A stretch of DNA of 64,000 bases. It comes from Maledivibacter sp. (lineage in GTDB: Bacteria; Bacillota; Clostridia; Peptostreptococcales; Caminicellaceae). Location: contig JAOASB010000045.1 in the NCBI GenBank assembly GCA_025210375.1, positions 99,826 through 163,825 on the forward strand, given 5' to 3'. The translations under genes and the position numbers were made by a program. The notes beneath the pieces are model-generated. The model was not told the origin of the DNA. It ran no database searches and was given only the letters and a program-made list of their open reading frames with translations. This document shows positions 25,658-35,895 of this stretch, one piece after another. The stretch's first letter is position 1; each line of letters starts with the position of its first letter.

Positions 25658-26965
25658 CTATATCTCCTCTATTACCCTACCGACTTCCCTATAAATTTCT
25701 GAAATCGGTTTATCATTTTTCTTGGCAAGCCCTTTACAATCCTCATACTCAGGCTTAAACTTCAATAAGCTTCCTTGATAATAAGAATTTTTAATCTTTA
25801 CCTTTCCATATTTAGTCTGTATATGAGCAAAATCTCTTTTGAGCATGATTTTTTCAACTTTATATTTCCTAATACCAATAGAGGTAGTTTCTTTAAAAAT
25901 TATACCTATAACATCTTTTTCTCTTTCCTCATCCACCAATACAGTTAGTTTTATTGCAGGTCTTCCCTTTTTCATAATTATTGGTGTCTTAAATACATCT
26001 AAAGCTCCCTCTTCCAAAAGCCTTTCTTCAACATAGCTATATAGTTCTGGGTTCATGTCATCTATATTGGTCTCAAGCATATATTGATCTTCTATTGTTT
26101 CCTTATTTTCCCCTCTTCCTAAGTAAACCCTTAGTACATTTGGTATTTCCAATTCCCTGTTACCTATACCATATCCAATCTTCTCTATAGAAAACCCTAG
26201 CTTATCTGTAAACTCCTTGACGTTTGACGCTAGTATAGCTGCCCCCGTAGGTGTAGTTGTCTCAAAATCTACTATTCCTGTTTTAATAGGTATATCCTTT
26301 AGTATCTCTAGGGTTGCAGGTGCTGGTACAGGTATGATACCGTGGGCACACTTTACAAATCCTCCACCAACTTGAACCTTGGATGCCATAACCTTATCTA
26401 CATCTAGATAGTCTAGACATATTGCTGAACCTACTATATCTATAATAGAGTCAATTGCTCCAACCTCATGGAAATGTACTTCATATAAGGACTTTCCATG
26501 GACTTTTGCCTCGGCCTCAGCTATCTTCATAAACATATCTTTGCTTAGCTTTTTCACCCTATCACTTAAATTGCTTGATCCTAATATATCCTCTATATCC
26601 TTCAAATTTCTATGATGATCATGTCGGTGATGACCATGATGAATCCCATCATTATGGGAATTATGACTGTCATGATCGTGGTCATGATGATGTTGGACTC
26701 CATGGTTATGACAATGCTCCTCGCTATGATTGCTTCTGTGGTCATGTTTATGACCCGTGTCTTGATTTTTCAGTATAACATCGACCTTGGTTCCACTTAT
26801 ACCCTTTTTGATAGCTTTTTTAACATCTATTTCGTATTCAGACTCCAGATTAAGCTTTGAAATTTCTTTTAATAAATAATCCTTATCTACGCCTAAATCA
26901 ATCATTGCTCCTAGATTCATATCTCCACTTATTCCGCAAAAACAATCGTAATATAATACCTTCAT
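25658..26965 (-). CDS. larC: LarC, nickel insertase of the nickel-pincer cofactor (single full-length ORF)
   Basis: A 435-residue protein that inserts nickel into the pincer precursor using CTP. The N-terminus MKVLYYDCFCGISGDMNLGA and the later LEILKDIPI, ETTTPTGAAIL and LETNIDDMNPELYSYV are LarC (DUF111) motifs. A histidine-rich linker of about 45 residues lies near residue 73, a likely nickel store. In Lactobacillus plantarum LarC arises by frameshifting between larC1 and larC2; here both parts are one continuous frame. First gene of the larCEB operon. Confidence 0.95.
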   Translation of the reverse strand: MKVLYYDCFCGISGDMNLGAMIDLGVDKDYLLKEISKLNLESEYEIDVKKAIKKGISGTKVDVILKNQDTGHKHDHRSNHSEEHCHNHGVQHHHDHDHDSHNSHNDGIHHGHHRHDHHRNLKDIEDILGSSNLSDRVKKLSKDMFMKIAEAEAKVHGKSLYEVHFHEVGAIDSIIDIVGSAICLDYLDVDKVMASKVQVGGGFVKCAHGIIPVPAPATLEILKDIPIKTGIVDFETTTPTGAAILASNVKEFTDKLGFSIEKIGYGIGNRELEIPNVLRVYLGRGENKETIEDQYMLETNIDDMNPELYSYVEERLLEEGALDVFKTPIIMKKGRPAIKLTVLVDEEREKDVIGIIFKETTSIGIRKYKVEKIMLKRDFAHIQTKYGKVKIKNSYYQGSLLKFKPEYEDCKGLAKKNDKPISEIYREVGRVIEEI

Positions 26966-27299
26966 ATCTACCTCTCCTTTAATATTTCAATTCAATTTTA
27001 TGTTTTTTAAAAATTTCTCATCTTTTACAGCTTCATAATATATATCTTCTCCTAGGATTTTGTGCCCCTCTGAAAATACTATAGCACGTTTGAAAAGGTC
27101 TTGTACATACTCATTTAGATTTTTGCCAAAATCATATTTCCATAGACTACTTGTAACAAAAATAATAAAAAGAAAGCTACCCCACTTTTGAGGCAGCCCT
27201 TTCTGTCTATCAAATCCTATGTTTTAGATTTATGCAAATATCTTTAATAACTCCTTCAATTCCCATAGATAGAATTTGGGAAGTAATAAATTCGTCCCC
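26966..27299. other. intergenic, terminator plus coding-like scraps
   Basis: The larC upstream region and the terminator of the sugar operon lie here. On the minus strand, about 27000-27160 reads as a coding-like tail (NEYVQDLFKRAIVFSEG) ending in a stop, without a start; it may be a gene remnant. Nothing else is recognised. Confidence 0.4.
27161..27204 (-). terminator. terminator of the GalNAc/galactosamine operon
   Basis: On the minus strand AGAAAGGGCTGCC pairs with GGGTAGCTTTCT around an A-rich loop and is followed by TTTTATTATTTTTG. It lies about 95 bases after the HAD gene stop. Confidence 0.65.
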
Positions 27300-27971
27300 T
27301 TACCTTTTATCAAATAAATTTATAACCTTATTTAAATTTTTCTTACTATATGAATGGATAATATTATCTCCTAGACTTAAATCCTGATCTCCAGAATTCA
27401 AGTTTTTGAATCCCAAGCATTTCATACCCGCGGATTTAGCTGCCCTAACTCCATTATAGGAATCCTCTATAACTATGCATTCATTGGGTTCAATCCCTAA
27501 TTCACTAGCAGCTTTTAAGAAAATGTCTGGATTGGGTTTACCCTTTTTCACCGAATCTCCATCAACATAGATTTCAATATATTCTCTTAATTTAAATTTA
27601 TCAATAACAAAGCTAACTATTTCCTTTGAAGAAGATGAAGCTATTGCCATTTTTATACCATTATCTTTAAAATACTGCATCCAATCTATGACTCCACTAA
27701 TAGTACTCAACTTTTCAGAATTATTAAGATGCTCTAAAAACATTTTTCTTTGGTATTTAACCAATTCATTTATTGAGAACTTGCCTTGCAAGCCATATTT
27801 TTCATATACTTCTGTCCACATATCATAACTATTTTTACCAACATAGGATTCTATTTCTTCTTTACTCATATCGATACTTAATTTTTCAAATATTTTTTTG
27901 TCTGCTTCTGTATAAATTGGTTCTGAATCAATAATAACACCATCCATATCAAAAATAACAGCCTTCATCAT
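27300..27971 (-). CDS. HAD hydrolase, beta-phosphoglucomutase-like subfamily
   Basis: A 223-residue HAD enzyme. Motif I is FDMDGVIIDSEP at the start, motif II SSS in AIASSSS, motif III Lys in KKGKPNPDIF, and motif IV ED in VIEDSYNGVRAAKSAG. The cap domain is of the four-helix type, as in sugar phosphatases and beta-phosphoglucomutase. It is the last gene of the amino-sugar operon, 11 bases after the kinase gene, so it may dephosphorylate or isomerise a hexose phosphate of this pathway, or act as housekeeping repair. The motif-I DxD is intact. Confidence 0.85.
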   Translation of the reverse strand: MMKAVIFDMDGVIIDSEPIYTEADKKIFEKLSIDMSKEEIESYVGKNSYDMWTEVYEKYGLQGKFSINELVKYQRKMFLEHLNNSEKLSTISGVIDWMQYFKDNGIKMAIASSSSKEIVSFVIDKFKLREYIEIYVDGDSVKKGKPNPDIFLKAASELGIEPNECIVIEDSYNGVRAAKSAGMKCLGFKNLNSGDQDLSLGDNIIHSYSKKNLNKVINLFDKR

Positions 27972-27982
27972 GTATCTTCCCC

Positions 27983-28912
27983 TTAAGATATGTCATAAAC
28001 TTCTATACCCTCAATCAAATCATTTACCATTTTAATATTAATTTTTCCTGTTTCCTTTTCCATGGCATTTGACATTCCACAAGCATTTGCTAACTTTAAT
28101 GTATCCTGGATACCTAAATTTTTTAATATTCCTACTGCAAATCCTGCAACTGTACTATCACCGGAGCCTACTGGATTCAAGGCTTTTATCCTAGGTATAT
28201 TGATTTTAAATCTTCCCTCTTTGCCAACAAATATCATGCCATCCCCACCTAATGATACGGCTATATTCTCTGCTCCCATATCCATTAAGTTTTCACATGC
28301 ATCTATGATATCGGTATCAGAATTTATTTTTATTTTTGTTATTGCCTCTAATTCTTCCCTATTAGGTTTAATTAAATAGGGAAAAGCTTTGATTCCCTCT
28401 ATTAAGGAAAGATTACTTGAATCAAGTATAAATTTAGTTCCATTCCCGTTAGCCAAATCAATTAGATATCTATATATATCGGTATTAACCCCCTTTGGAA
28501 TGCTTCCAGACGCTGTCATGACCTTGGTTCTATCTAAGATTAATTTAAATTTTTTAATAAAATCTTTAATTTCCTCTTTATTAATTTTAGGTCCTTTTTC
28601 TAATATTTCCGATTGACTACCATCTTCATAAATGATTCCTAAGCATGTTCTGGTCTCATCGTTTATTTCAGTAAAATTAGTTTTAATTTTCAAGCTCTTT
28701 AATTGTGCTTTAATAAATCCACCAGAAAACCCTCCAACAAATCCCAAACAAATTGGGCTCACATCTAATTGATTTATAACCCTAGATACATTTATACCCT
28801 TCCCGCCGGGTGTAGCTGAATAGTCTTCACATCTATAAATCCCATTTTTATGAAAATCCTTTATATTATATCTTCTATCTATGGAAGGATTTAGAGTAAT
28901 AGTAGCGATCAT
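27983..28912 (-). CDS. lacC: PfkB-family sugar-phosphate kinase (tagatose-6-P / fructose-1-P kinase type)
   Basis: A 309-residue ribokinase-fold kinase of the LacC/FruK group. PGGKGINVSRV near residue 36 is the substrate motif and NPVGSGDSTVAGFAVG near residue 245 holds the catalytic Asp and anion hole. In an operon with AgaS-type isomerase and a class II aldolase it most likely phosphorylates tagatose-6-phosphate to the 1,6-bisphosphate. A fructose-1-phosphate kinase cannot be excluded by sequence alone. The aldolase gene lies 10 bases upstream. Confidence 0.85.
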   Translation of the reverse strand: MIATITLNPSIDRRYNIKDFHKNGIYRCEDYSATPGGKGINVSRVINQLDVSPICLGFVGGFSGGFIKAQLKSLKIKTNFTEINDETRTCLGIIYEDGSQSEILEKGPKINKEEIKDFIKKFKLILDRTKVMTASGSIPKGVNTDIYRYLIDLANGNGTKFILDSSNLSLIEGIKAFPYLIKPNREELEAITKIKINSDTDIIDACENLMDMGAENIAVSLGGDGMIFVGKEGRFKINIPRIKALNPVGSGDSTVAGFAVGILKNLGIQDTLKLANACGMSNAMEKETGKINIKMVNDLIEGIEVYDIS

Positions 28913-28922
28913 ATTAATTCTC

Positions 28923-29789
<867 letters not shown>

Positions 29790-29829
29790 TTATATATAAA
29801 ACTTATAAACTATAAATTTGTTTTCAAAA

Positions 29830-30981
29830 TTAAAAATTTTTATGTGCAATTTTCCCATTTATAATTGTCATGACAACATTAAGCTCATCATCGATTATAG
29901 CTATATTAGCTTTTTTATTTTCTTTGATACTTCCAATGGAATTATCAAGATTTAATGCTCTAGCGGGAGTAATTGTAGCCATTTTAACCGCTTCATGTAA
30001 ACTTATGCCTGTTGCATTAATTATATTCTTTAGTGCTTCAATAATTTTCAGACTACTTCCAGCCAAGGAGCCATTTTGAGTTCTTGCTATGGAATTTTTA
30101 ACAATAACCTTTAGTTCACCAAGCATATATTCTCCATCCTTTAATCCGCCTGCCCTCATACAATCACTTATTAAATACATCTTGTCAGAATCCTTTAGCC
30201 TATAAAGTATACTCATAACCCCAGGATGAACATGGATGTTATCTGCAATCAATTCTGCATAGACCTCTCTTCTATTTAGAATTGCTCCCACAACTCCAGG
30301 TTCTCTATGGTGTAATCCTCTCATTCCATTAAAGGTATGCACACCAATTGAAGCCCCTATATCAAAGGCATCCATAACTTCATCATAAGTAGCATTAGTA
30401 TGTCCTATAGAAACCTTAACCCCTGAATCCTTTAAATATTTTATTACTTCATTTGAACCTTTCTTTTCCGGTGCTATTGTAATTATTCTGATATTATTTG
30501 ATGATAAATCAATAAGTCTTTGTATTTCTTCTAAATTTAAAGGTCTCATGAAACTAGGAGGATGTGCCCCCTTATGTTCTTCCGTAAGATAAGGTCCTTC
30601 TAAATATAGTCCTAATATTTCTGCACCATCTACACCCTTTTCCATAGTCTCTTTTAAATTAATTACAGCTTTCTCTATATTATCCATAGGAGCAGTAACG
30701 GTAGTTGGCAAAAATGATGTGACTCCATACCTTGCAACAAATTTTGAAATCCCATTGAGGGACTCGTATGTACCATCCATGGTATCGTATCCATTTCCTC
30801 CATGAATATGTAAATCTACTAGACCGGGTATAGCCTTGTATTTACTTAGATCAATAACATTACAATTATGGTTAATATCCTTATCAATTGTTCTTATAAT
30901 ACCATCGTCGATCAAAATACTATAATTATTTTTAACTTCATCCTCAAGAAAAACTTCTTTACATTTTAATATATATTTCAT
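29830..30981 (-). CDS. nagA: N-acetylhexosamine-6-phosphate deacetylase (NagA/AgaA)
   Basis: A 383-residue amidohydrolase. PGLVDLHIHGGNGYDTMDG carries the HxH region, LEGPYLTEEHKGAH the metal Glu, GHTNAT and HTFNGM the metal histidines, and SDCMRAGG the catalytic Asp. It removes the acetyl group from GlcNAc-6-P or GalNAc-6-P. Genes for an AgaS-type isomerase and tagatose-type kinase and aldolase suggest the GalNAc-6-P (AgaA) role. It lies 12 bases after the EIIA gene. Confidence 0.92.
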   Translation of the reverse strand: MKYILKCKEVFLEDEVKNNYSILIDDGIIRTIDKDINHNCNVIDLSKYKAIPGLVDLHIHGGNGYDTMDGTYESLNGISKFVARYGVTSFLPTTVTAPMDNIEKAVINLKETMEKGVDGAEILGLYLEGPYLTEEHKGAHPPSFMRPLNLEEIQRLIDLSSNNIRIITIAPEKKGSNEVIKYLKDSGVKVSIGHTNATYDEVMDAFDIGASIGVHTFNGMRGLHHREPGVVGAILNRREVYAELIADNIHVHPGVMSILYRLKDSDKMYLISDCMRAGGLKDGEYMLGELKVIVKNSIARTQNGSLAGSSLKIIEALKNIINATGISLHEAVKMATITPARALNLDNSIGSIKENKKANIAIIDDELNVVMTIINGKIAHKNF

Positions 30982-30993
30982 ATATATTCTCCT

Positions 30994-31419
30994 CTATATA
31001 CCATCGGACTGTTCAATTCTTTTACTTTTTTTATTCATACTAAATGAAATTATCTGATCCTTCCCTACTTCTATGGCTCTTTCCATCAATTCCTTAGGAC
31101 TATTATCAAATCTATCAAATAGGATTTCCATTATCATAGAAATGTTAGATCCCGCTATGACCTCAATATTGCTATGTTCTAAGGATAATTCAACACTTTT
31201 TTTAAAGGGTGAACCTCCAGGTATATCTGTGAAAAACAAGTAACCATCTACATCCATATTGCCCATAGCTACCTTTAGGTTATTTTTCAAGTCCTCAGTA
31301 GAATGGGATTCTAAAAAATCAACGGCCTCTACATTTTCTTGATTTCCCATAACTAAATCAATCACCGATTTGAATCCAGTAGCAAAATTACCGTGTCCAG
31401 CTATTATTATTCCAACCAT
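30994..31419 (-). CDS. PTS mannose-family EIIA component
   Basis: A 141-residue cytosolic phosphocarrier of the mannose family. The phosphorylated His9 sits in GIIIAGHGNFATG, and the FTDIPGGSPFKKS segment matches the conserved Asp region. It passes phosphate from HPr to EIIB (33318-33791). It is encoded downstream of EIID after a strong hairpin at 31441-31471, so its amount may be set separately from the membrane components. Named AgaF in GalNAc systems; assignment to that substrate is by operon context. Confidence 0.92.
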   Translation of the reverse strand: MVGIIIAGHGNFATGFKSVIDLVMGNQENVEAVDFLESHSTEDLKNNLKVAMGNMDVDGYLFFTDIPGGSPFKKSVELSLEHSNIEVIAGSNISMIMEILFDRFDNSPKELMERAIEVGKDQIISFSMNKKSKRIEQSDGI

Positions 31420-31440
31420 TTCTTATCCCCCTATATTAAC

Positions 31441-31471
31441 AATATGGGAGATATATATCATCTCCCATATT
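31441..31471. other. intra-operon hairpin between EIID and EIIA
   Basis: AATATGGGAGAT pairs perfectly with ATCTCCCATATT across a seven-base loop. There is no long T-run on the minus strand, so processing or partial attenuation is likelier than full termination. Confidence 0.6.
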
Positions 31472-31479
31472 GTACAAAC

Positions 31480-32301
31480 TTAAAGAAGTCCTATATATTT
31501 TCCTAAAACACCAAATACAACTGTGATACCTATAAGTTTTACTGGAGACCAGCCCTTTTTTAATAACCCATACATTAAGAAAGTATATCCAAGTGGTAAT
31601 AGGTTCGGCATAATTTTATCTAAAACACCTTCCTGAATCGCAACTGAAGCTTTACCAGCATTAATTACAAGTGGAGTGCTTAATCTGATGTATGAAGCAA
31701 TTAATCCGCCTACTACTGAAAGTCCTAAAATACTGGCTCCATGGGACACCCGTTTAGTATTTTCCTTTAATGTCTTAATAGCACTAACTCCTGTTTTATA
31801 GCCATAATGCATTAATCCATATCTTAATCCGAAGTGAACTACATTAAATAATGCTAAAAATATGATTGGCCCTGCAAAACTTCCATCGATTGCTAAAGAA
31901 GCACCTATACCAGCACAAATTGGTAATAGGGTTAACCAAAACAATGCATCACCAATACCGCCAAGGGGTCCCATTGTAGCAACCTTAATACCCCTTATTG
32001 TCCCTATATCTTCCTTATTCTCTTCCATAGCAGTAATGATGCCCATTATGAAAGTTACCAAGAATGGATGGGTATTAAAGAACTCCATGTGCTGAGTCAT
32101 AGATTTGGATAAGTCTTTCTTGTTTCTATGAATTTTTTTAAGCCCAGGTGCTAAGCTATAAAGCCATCCTGCCGCCTGCATTCTTTCATAATTAAAGGAT
32201 GCTTGAAGAAATAATGACCTAAATGCCATTTTATTTAAATCCTTCTTTGTTATAACCTTTTCAGTAGATTTATCCTCATATACATTCATATTATATTCCA
32301 T
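31480..32301 (-). CDS. PTS mannose-family EIID component
   Basis: A 273-residue membrane subunit. Family text: LFLQASFNYERMQAAGWLYSLAPGLKKI, HMEFFNTHPF, and GGIGDALFWLTLLPICAGIGASLA. It forms the transport channel with EIIC. Its start overlaps the end of the EIIC gene by 11 bases, so the two are translationally coupled. The order on the message is EIIB, EIIC, EIID, EIIA. Confidence 0.93.
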   Translation of the reverse strand: MEYNMNVYEDKSTEKVITKKDLNKMAFRSLFLQASFNYERMQAAGWLYSLAPGLKKIHRNKKDLSKSMTQHMEFFNTHPFLVTFIMGIITAMEENKEDIGTIRGIKVATMGPLGGIGDALFWLTLLPICAGIGASLAIDGSFAGPIIFLALFNVVHFGLRYGLMHYGYKTGVSAIKTLKENTKRVSHGASILGLSVVGGLIASYIRLSTPLVINAGKASVAIQEGVLDKIMPNLLPLGYTFLMYGLLKKGWSPVKLIGITVVFGVLGKYIGLL

Positions 32302-33061
32302 TACTCATTACCTCCTTTCGATTATCAGTGCCCTCTCCATTATTCTTATTTGAGTAAAAATCATATAGAGCTATGGCTGTACCAATAAGTGCAACCGCTA
32401 AGATAGGTAATTTTAAGTAAGTAACAAGTATAAAACCAACTATTAAGAATGTAACATATTCTTTTTTAAGCATAATTTTCAACAACATGGCAAAGCCAAT
32501 TGCCGGCATCATTCCACCTGCTATAGAAAGACCTGCTATAAATGTTTCTGGTAATTTTTCAACCATTGCTTGAGCAGCATCTGCTCCGAAATAAATTGGC
32601 AAGAAGGCTACAATAAAATACGAAGTGAATAAAATTGCTAATCCTAAATAGTTAATCTTATCAATACCATCTAAATTTGCTTCTTTTGCATATTCATCGG
32701 CTTTATGCATAACCGGTGAAAATACTGTGAATAGTAATGTAATACCTGCTTGAGCAGCAACTGCGAAGGGAACTGCAATCCCCACAGCAACATTAGGATC
32801 CTGTTTAGTTAATATTGCAAATGAAGTACCTATAATACCACCAATTACTACATTAGGAGGTTGTGCCCCTGCTAAAGGAACCATTCCCATCCAAACTAGT
32901 TCTAGCATACCTCCTGCTATTAAACCCGTTTGTAAATCCCCAAGTATAAGACCAACAACCATACCCGTAACTACTGGACGATGAATATGAGTAAGTCCAT
33001 CAAATAAGTCAATCCCCGCTATTCCTGCCCAAATAGCAACTAATAACGCTTGAACAAACAT
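32291..33061 (-). CDS. PTS mannose-family EIIC component
   Basis: A 256-residue membrane protein with about seven hydrophobic segments. WAGIAGIDLFDGLTHIHRPVVTGMVVGLILGD and GGMLELVWMGMVPLAGAQPPN are mannose-family EIIC signatures. It is the sugar-binding half of the permease, paired with EIID. The gene follows EIIB after a 256-base gap, unusually long for a PTS operon, that carries R3-like repeat sequence. Confidence 0.93.
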   Translation of the reverse strand: MFVQALLVAIWAGIAGIDLFDGLTHIHRPVVTGMVVGLILGDLQTGLIAGGMLELVWMGMVPLAGAQPPNVVIGGIIGTSFAILTKQDPNVAVGIAVPFAVAAQAGITLLFTVFSPVMHKADEYAKEANLDGIDKINYLGLAILFTSYFIVAFLPIYFGADAAQAMVEKLPETFIAGLSIAGGMMPAIGFAMLLKIMLKKEYVTFLIVGFILVTYLKLPILAVALIGTAIALYDFYSNKNNGEGTDNRKEVMSNGI

Positions 33062-33317
33062 CTTTACTCCCCCTTTAAAATTTATTTTATATAACCATTC
33101 CCCATGTTATAGAGGGTCCCAAATAAATCTTGATTCATACATATGAAAATATACAATATTTCTAGGAGTTTTTGATATGTAGAAATCAAAGTTTTGACTG
33201 GAATCCACATAGGAATCTAAATAGAAACTTCACTTTACAGCCATAAAGAACAATGAGTATATAGCTATGTATAAATTAAGTTTTACTATGTAAAATCCTA
33301 TGTTAATAGAGAAATAG
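33062..33317. other. gap inside the PTS operon with R3-like repeat text
   Basis: No ORF. Contains AAAGTTTTGACTGGAATC at about 33190, shared with 45541 (AAAGTTTTCACTGGAATC) and related to the window end. Looks like an inserted degenerate repeat between EIIB and EIIC. Confidence 0.4.
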
Positions 33318-33791
33318 CTATATTAAGGTCATAATGTCTACGCCCTTTTCATCGGGCACTCTCCTTAAATCAAGTTCCACTCCTAATCTATTTAACTCTT
33401 TAAAGGTTTCCTTATCAGATTCGTCAACCGATACTGTAGATGCAATTTGTTCTTTACCCTCTTGATAATGCATATTCCCTATATTGACTTTTTTAATAGG
33501 CACACCACCTTTTACAAGGGTAAGAACATCTTGTGGAGTTTTACATACTAAAAACATTTTTTGTGCTTCAGAGGCTTTATGAATAACATTGATCGTCTTT
33601 TCTAAAGTAAAATACCTAGTTGCCACAACATCAGGTACTACCATATCCATTAAATTTTGTTGTACCTCATCCTTAGCAACCTTGTCATTTGCAACTAATA
33701 TTAGATTAGCCCCCAAATGATTCGACCACGTTACCCCTACCTGGCCATGAATCAATCGATTATCAATCCTTGTTAATAATATATTTGGCAT
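33318..33791 (-). CDS. PTS mannose-family EIIB component
   Basis: A 157-residue cytosolic protein. The phosphorylated His15 lies in RIDNRLIHGQVGVTWSNHLGA. It accepts phosphate from EIIA and gives it to the incoming sugar. Length is standard. It lies 47 bases after the isomerase gene and begins the PTS part of the operon. Within the family the text is compatible with AgaV/AgaB-type GalNAc or galactosamine transporters, but specificity cannot be read reliably. Confidence 0.92.
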   Translation of the reverse strand: MPNILLTRIDNRLIHGQVGVTWSNHLGANLILVANDKVAKDEVQQNLMDMVVPDVVATRYFTLEKTINVIHKASEAQKMFLVCKTPQDVLTLVKGGVPIKKVNIGNMHYQEGKEQIASTVSVDESDKETFKELNRLGVELDLRRVPDEKGVDIMTLI

Positions 33792-33838
33792 AAGAACACT
33801 CCTTAAAATTTAATTAATCCATAAATATAGTTTGGATT

Positions 33839-35020
33839 TTATTTATTATAAGGGTAAATAGTAAACCCTTTTACAACCCTATTAACAATTCCATCCGGGC
33901 TTGGATTATCTGGACTGATGCCCAAATCAATTGATTTAAAAAGAGCAAACATTTGAGCAACTAATACGTAATTAAACAGCAAGTATACATCATCTTCTAT
34001 GTCCTCTTTATTGTCTTTAATATTTATTAGAAAATCCACTATATTTTCAACCTCTTTGTCTTTATAATCAGATATAGCAACTACTTTCGCATCTCCATTT
34101 TCAAAGTACATTTCCTTTAGGAAGTCTAGCTCATACTTCCTTGTGTATATATCATTTGACAAATATGAAAACACTAGCGTTTTGTCATCAATTATAGATT
34201 TTGGGCCATGCCTAAAACCCAATGAGGAATCCCAATTTGTCATAATCCTTCCACTAGTTAATTCTAAGGTTTTCAAAGCAGATTCCCTTGATAAGCCCTT
34301 TAAAGTGGAAGTCCCTAAAAATATTGCCCTATCAAATTTTTGAGAAACGATTTCTTTTATATCATCAAACCTACTATCAAGTAATCTTTCACCATACTTT
34401 GCCATGCTATATATACTAGATTCTAATTCTTCCATATTTTCAATATCAAACATCAGTAATGATGCCAAAGTCATACAAGTAAAACTCCCTGTCATCGCGA
34501 AGCCTTGATCATTAGAATCCTCGGGCATTAAAACCAATAAATTTTTATCATTTTTAAATGATTTTTTTGCTAGGCTGCCTTCATGATTACAAGTTAAAAA
34601 TATTTGATATAGATTATCCACCATATCTTCCGCTAAGTTTACTGTGGCAACACTTTCCGGACTATTCCCAGATCTTGCATATGATATTAGCAAAGTAGGA
34701 ATATCTGAGTATAGATAGTTTTCTGGATTAGATACTATATCGGTTGTGGCAATAGCTTCAACTTTATTAATTATTTTTTTATTTAGATATGGAACTAAAC
34801 TATCACCTACAAACGCCGATGTCCCAGCCCCCGTCAAAACAACTCGTAAATCCTTTTCCTTTAACACTTTATCCATAAATCCACTTATCCGTTCCCTGCT
34901 GTTTTTTATTACCTCAAAGGTTTCTCTCCATAGTCTTGGCTGCTGTTTAATTTCCTTCGCCGTGATATGTGCATTTATTTCTTTAAGTTTCATATCCGTA
35001 AAACCAAATATTGATTTCAT
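33839..35020 (-). CDS. agaS: SIS-domain sugar isomerase/deaminase, AgaS type
   Basis: A 393-residue protein with two SIS domains. LTGAGTSAFVGDSLVPYL near residue 61 and SYARSGNSPESVATVNLAEDM near residue 105 are phosphosugar-binding loops. In AgaS, galactosamine-6-phosphate is deaminated and isomerised to tagatose-6-phosphate. Length and text fit AgaS rather than GlmS, with no glutaminase domain. First structural gene of the operon, preceded by a GTGGT-type operator. An AGGGGAG site precedes the ATG. Confidence 0.85.
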   Translation of the reverse strand: MKSIFGFTDMKLKEINAHITAKEIKQQPRLWRETFEVIKNSRERISGFMDKVLKEKDLRVVLTGAGTSAFVGDSLVPYLNKKIINKVEAIATTDIVSNPENYLYSDIPTLLISYARSGNSPESVATVNLAEDMVDNLYQIFLTCNHEGSLAKKSFKNDKNLLVLMPEDSNDQGFAMTGSFTCMTLASLLMFDIENMEELESSIYSMAKYGERLLDSRFDDIKEIVSQKFDRAIFLGTSTLKGLSRESALKTLELTSGRIMTNWDSSLGFRHGPKSIIDDKTLVFSYLSNDIYTRKYELDFLKEMYFENGDAKVVAISDYKDKEVENIVDFLINIKDNKEDIEDDVYLLFNYVLVAQMFALFKSIDLGISPDNPSPDGIVNRVVKGFTIYPYNK

Positions 35021-35098
35021 TTTATTTCTCCCCTTTTTATAATATATATAATTACTAAGTTATACCAAACAATATCAATATTGTTATTATATCGTCAT

Positions 35099-35112
35099 GT
35101 GGTCATTACCAG
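35099..35112. promoter_or_regulatory. GntR operator candidate before agaS
   Basis: GTGGTCATTACCAG, an imperfect palindrome matching the site at 35896-35909. It lies 79 bases upstream of the agaS start. Confidence 0.65.
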
Positions 35113-35126
35113 TATGCCTAAAAAAT

Positions 35127-35855
35127 TTATTTCGTCAAAACTACATAATATTTAAATTTATCTCCCCTTGCAACACTTTTTGTATATTCTATTATAGAGT
35201 CATTCTCATAGGTGATTCTTTCTATCAACAAACTAGGAGCATCCTTTGGAATTTTTAGGAGTTCTGCTTCATTATCTCTTATTAATGCAACGTGGAATGT
35301 TTCTTCTGCCCTAGTAAAAACTGCATTAAATCTTTTAGTAAATATATCATACATAGGCTCATTTTCTAAATCAAACCTCTTTATCCCCGGAAATCTATCA
35401 TAGGGAACATAGGTGGTTTCCAACATCATAGGGGTTTGATCTGCAAGCCTCAACCTTGTAAATTCGTATAACATATCACCTTCATTTAAGTTAATCTTCT
35501 TAGCAATTTTTTCATCCACACATACTATTTTAAAATCTATAACCACCGACGAAGGCTTTTTTCCCTTTTTTTTCATTTCTTCAGTAAAACTATAAAACTT
35601 TAAAAGATTCTGTTGAAATCTCTTGGGTGAAACAAAAGTACCTTTACCATGTAATTTGTATACATAGTCATCCTTCTCTAATTCTTGAATTGCCTGTCTA
35701 ACGGTAGCACGACTAATATCGTACTGGTCACATAATTCCCTCTCGGATAATAATTTATCATTTTCCTTTAGTTTTCCTGTCTCAATATCTTCAATAATAA
35801 TATCCATCAATTGATAATATAAAGCTATCCTACTACTTTTATCAATTTTTTTCAT
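35127..35855 (-). CDS. GntR/HutC-family repressor with UTRA domain
   Basis: A 242-residue regulator. The N-terminal winged helix (SERELCDQYDISRATVRQAIQELEKDDYVYKLHGKGTFVSP) is followed by a UTRA effector domain (MLYEFTRLRLADQTPMMLETTYVPYDRFPG). Relatives NagR, YvoA and AgaR sense amino-sugar phosphates. It leads the operon, and a perfect palindrome GTGGTAATTACCAC lies 40 bases upstream of its start, so autoregulation together with control of agaS and the genes after it is the simplest reading. The effector is inferred, probably GalNAc-6-P or GalN-6-P. Confidence 0.92.
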   Translation of the reverse strand: MKKIDKSSRIALYYQLMDIIIEDIETGKLKENDKLLSERELCDQYDISRATVRQAIQELEKDDYVYKLHGKGTFVSPKRFQQNLLKFYSFTEEMKKKGKKPSSVVIDFKIVCVDEKIAKKINLNEGDMLYEFTRLRLADQTPMMLETTYVPYDRFPGIKRFDLENEPMYDIFTKRFNAVFTRAEETFHVALIRDNEAELLKIPKDAPSLLIERITYENDSIIEYTKSVARGDKFKYYVVLTK

Positions 35856-35895
35856 TTCTAATCACCTATTTCTTTAATAGCAGTATACATGTAAT

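Noticed and set aside
26575..26860. Plus-strand frames opposite larC with His/Asp- or Met-rich text
   Set aside because: Mirror images of the His-rich larC linker, not genes.
26990..27160. Minus-strand coding-like text (KNLNEYVQDLFKRAIVF)
   Set aside because: Open only because of short length, begins inside the terminator region and has no start or ribosome site. At most a gene remnant.
27213..27299. In-frame continuation after the HAD stop codon
   Set aside because: The stop is TAA, not a recoding-prone UGA, the HAD protein already has family length, and no stimulatory structure is seen.
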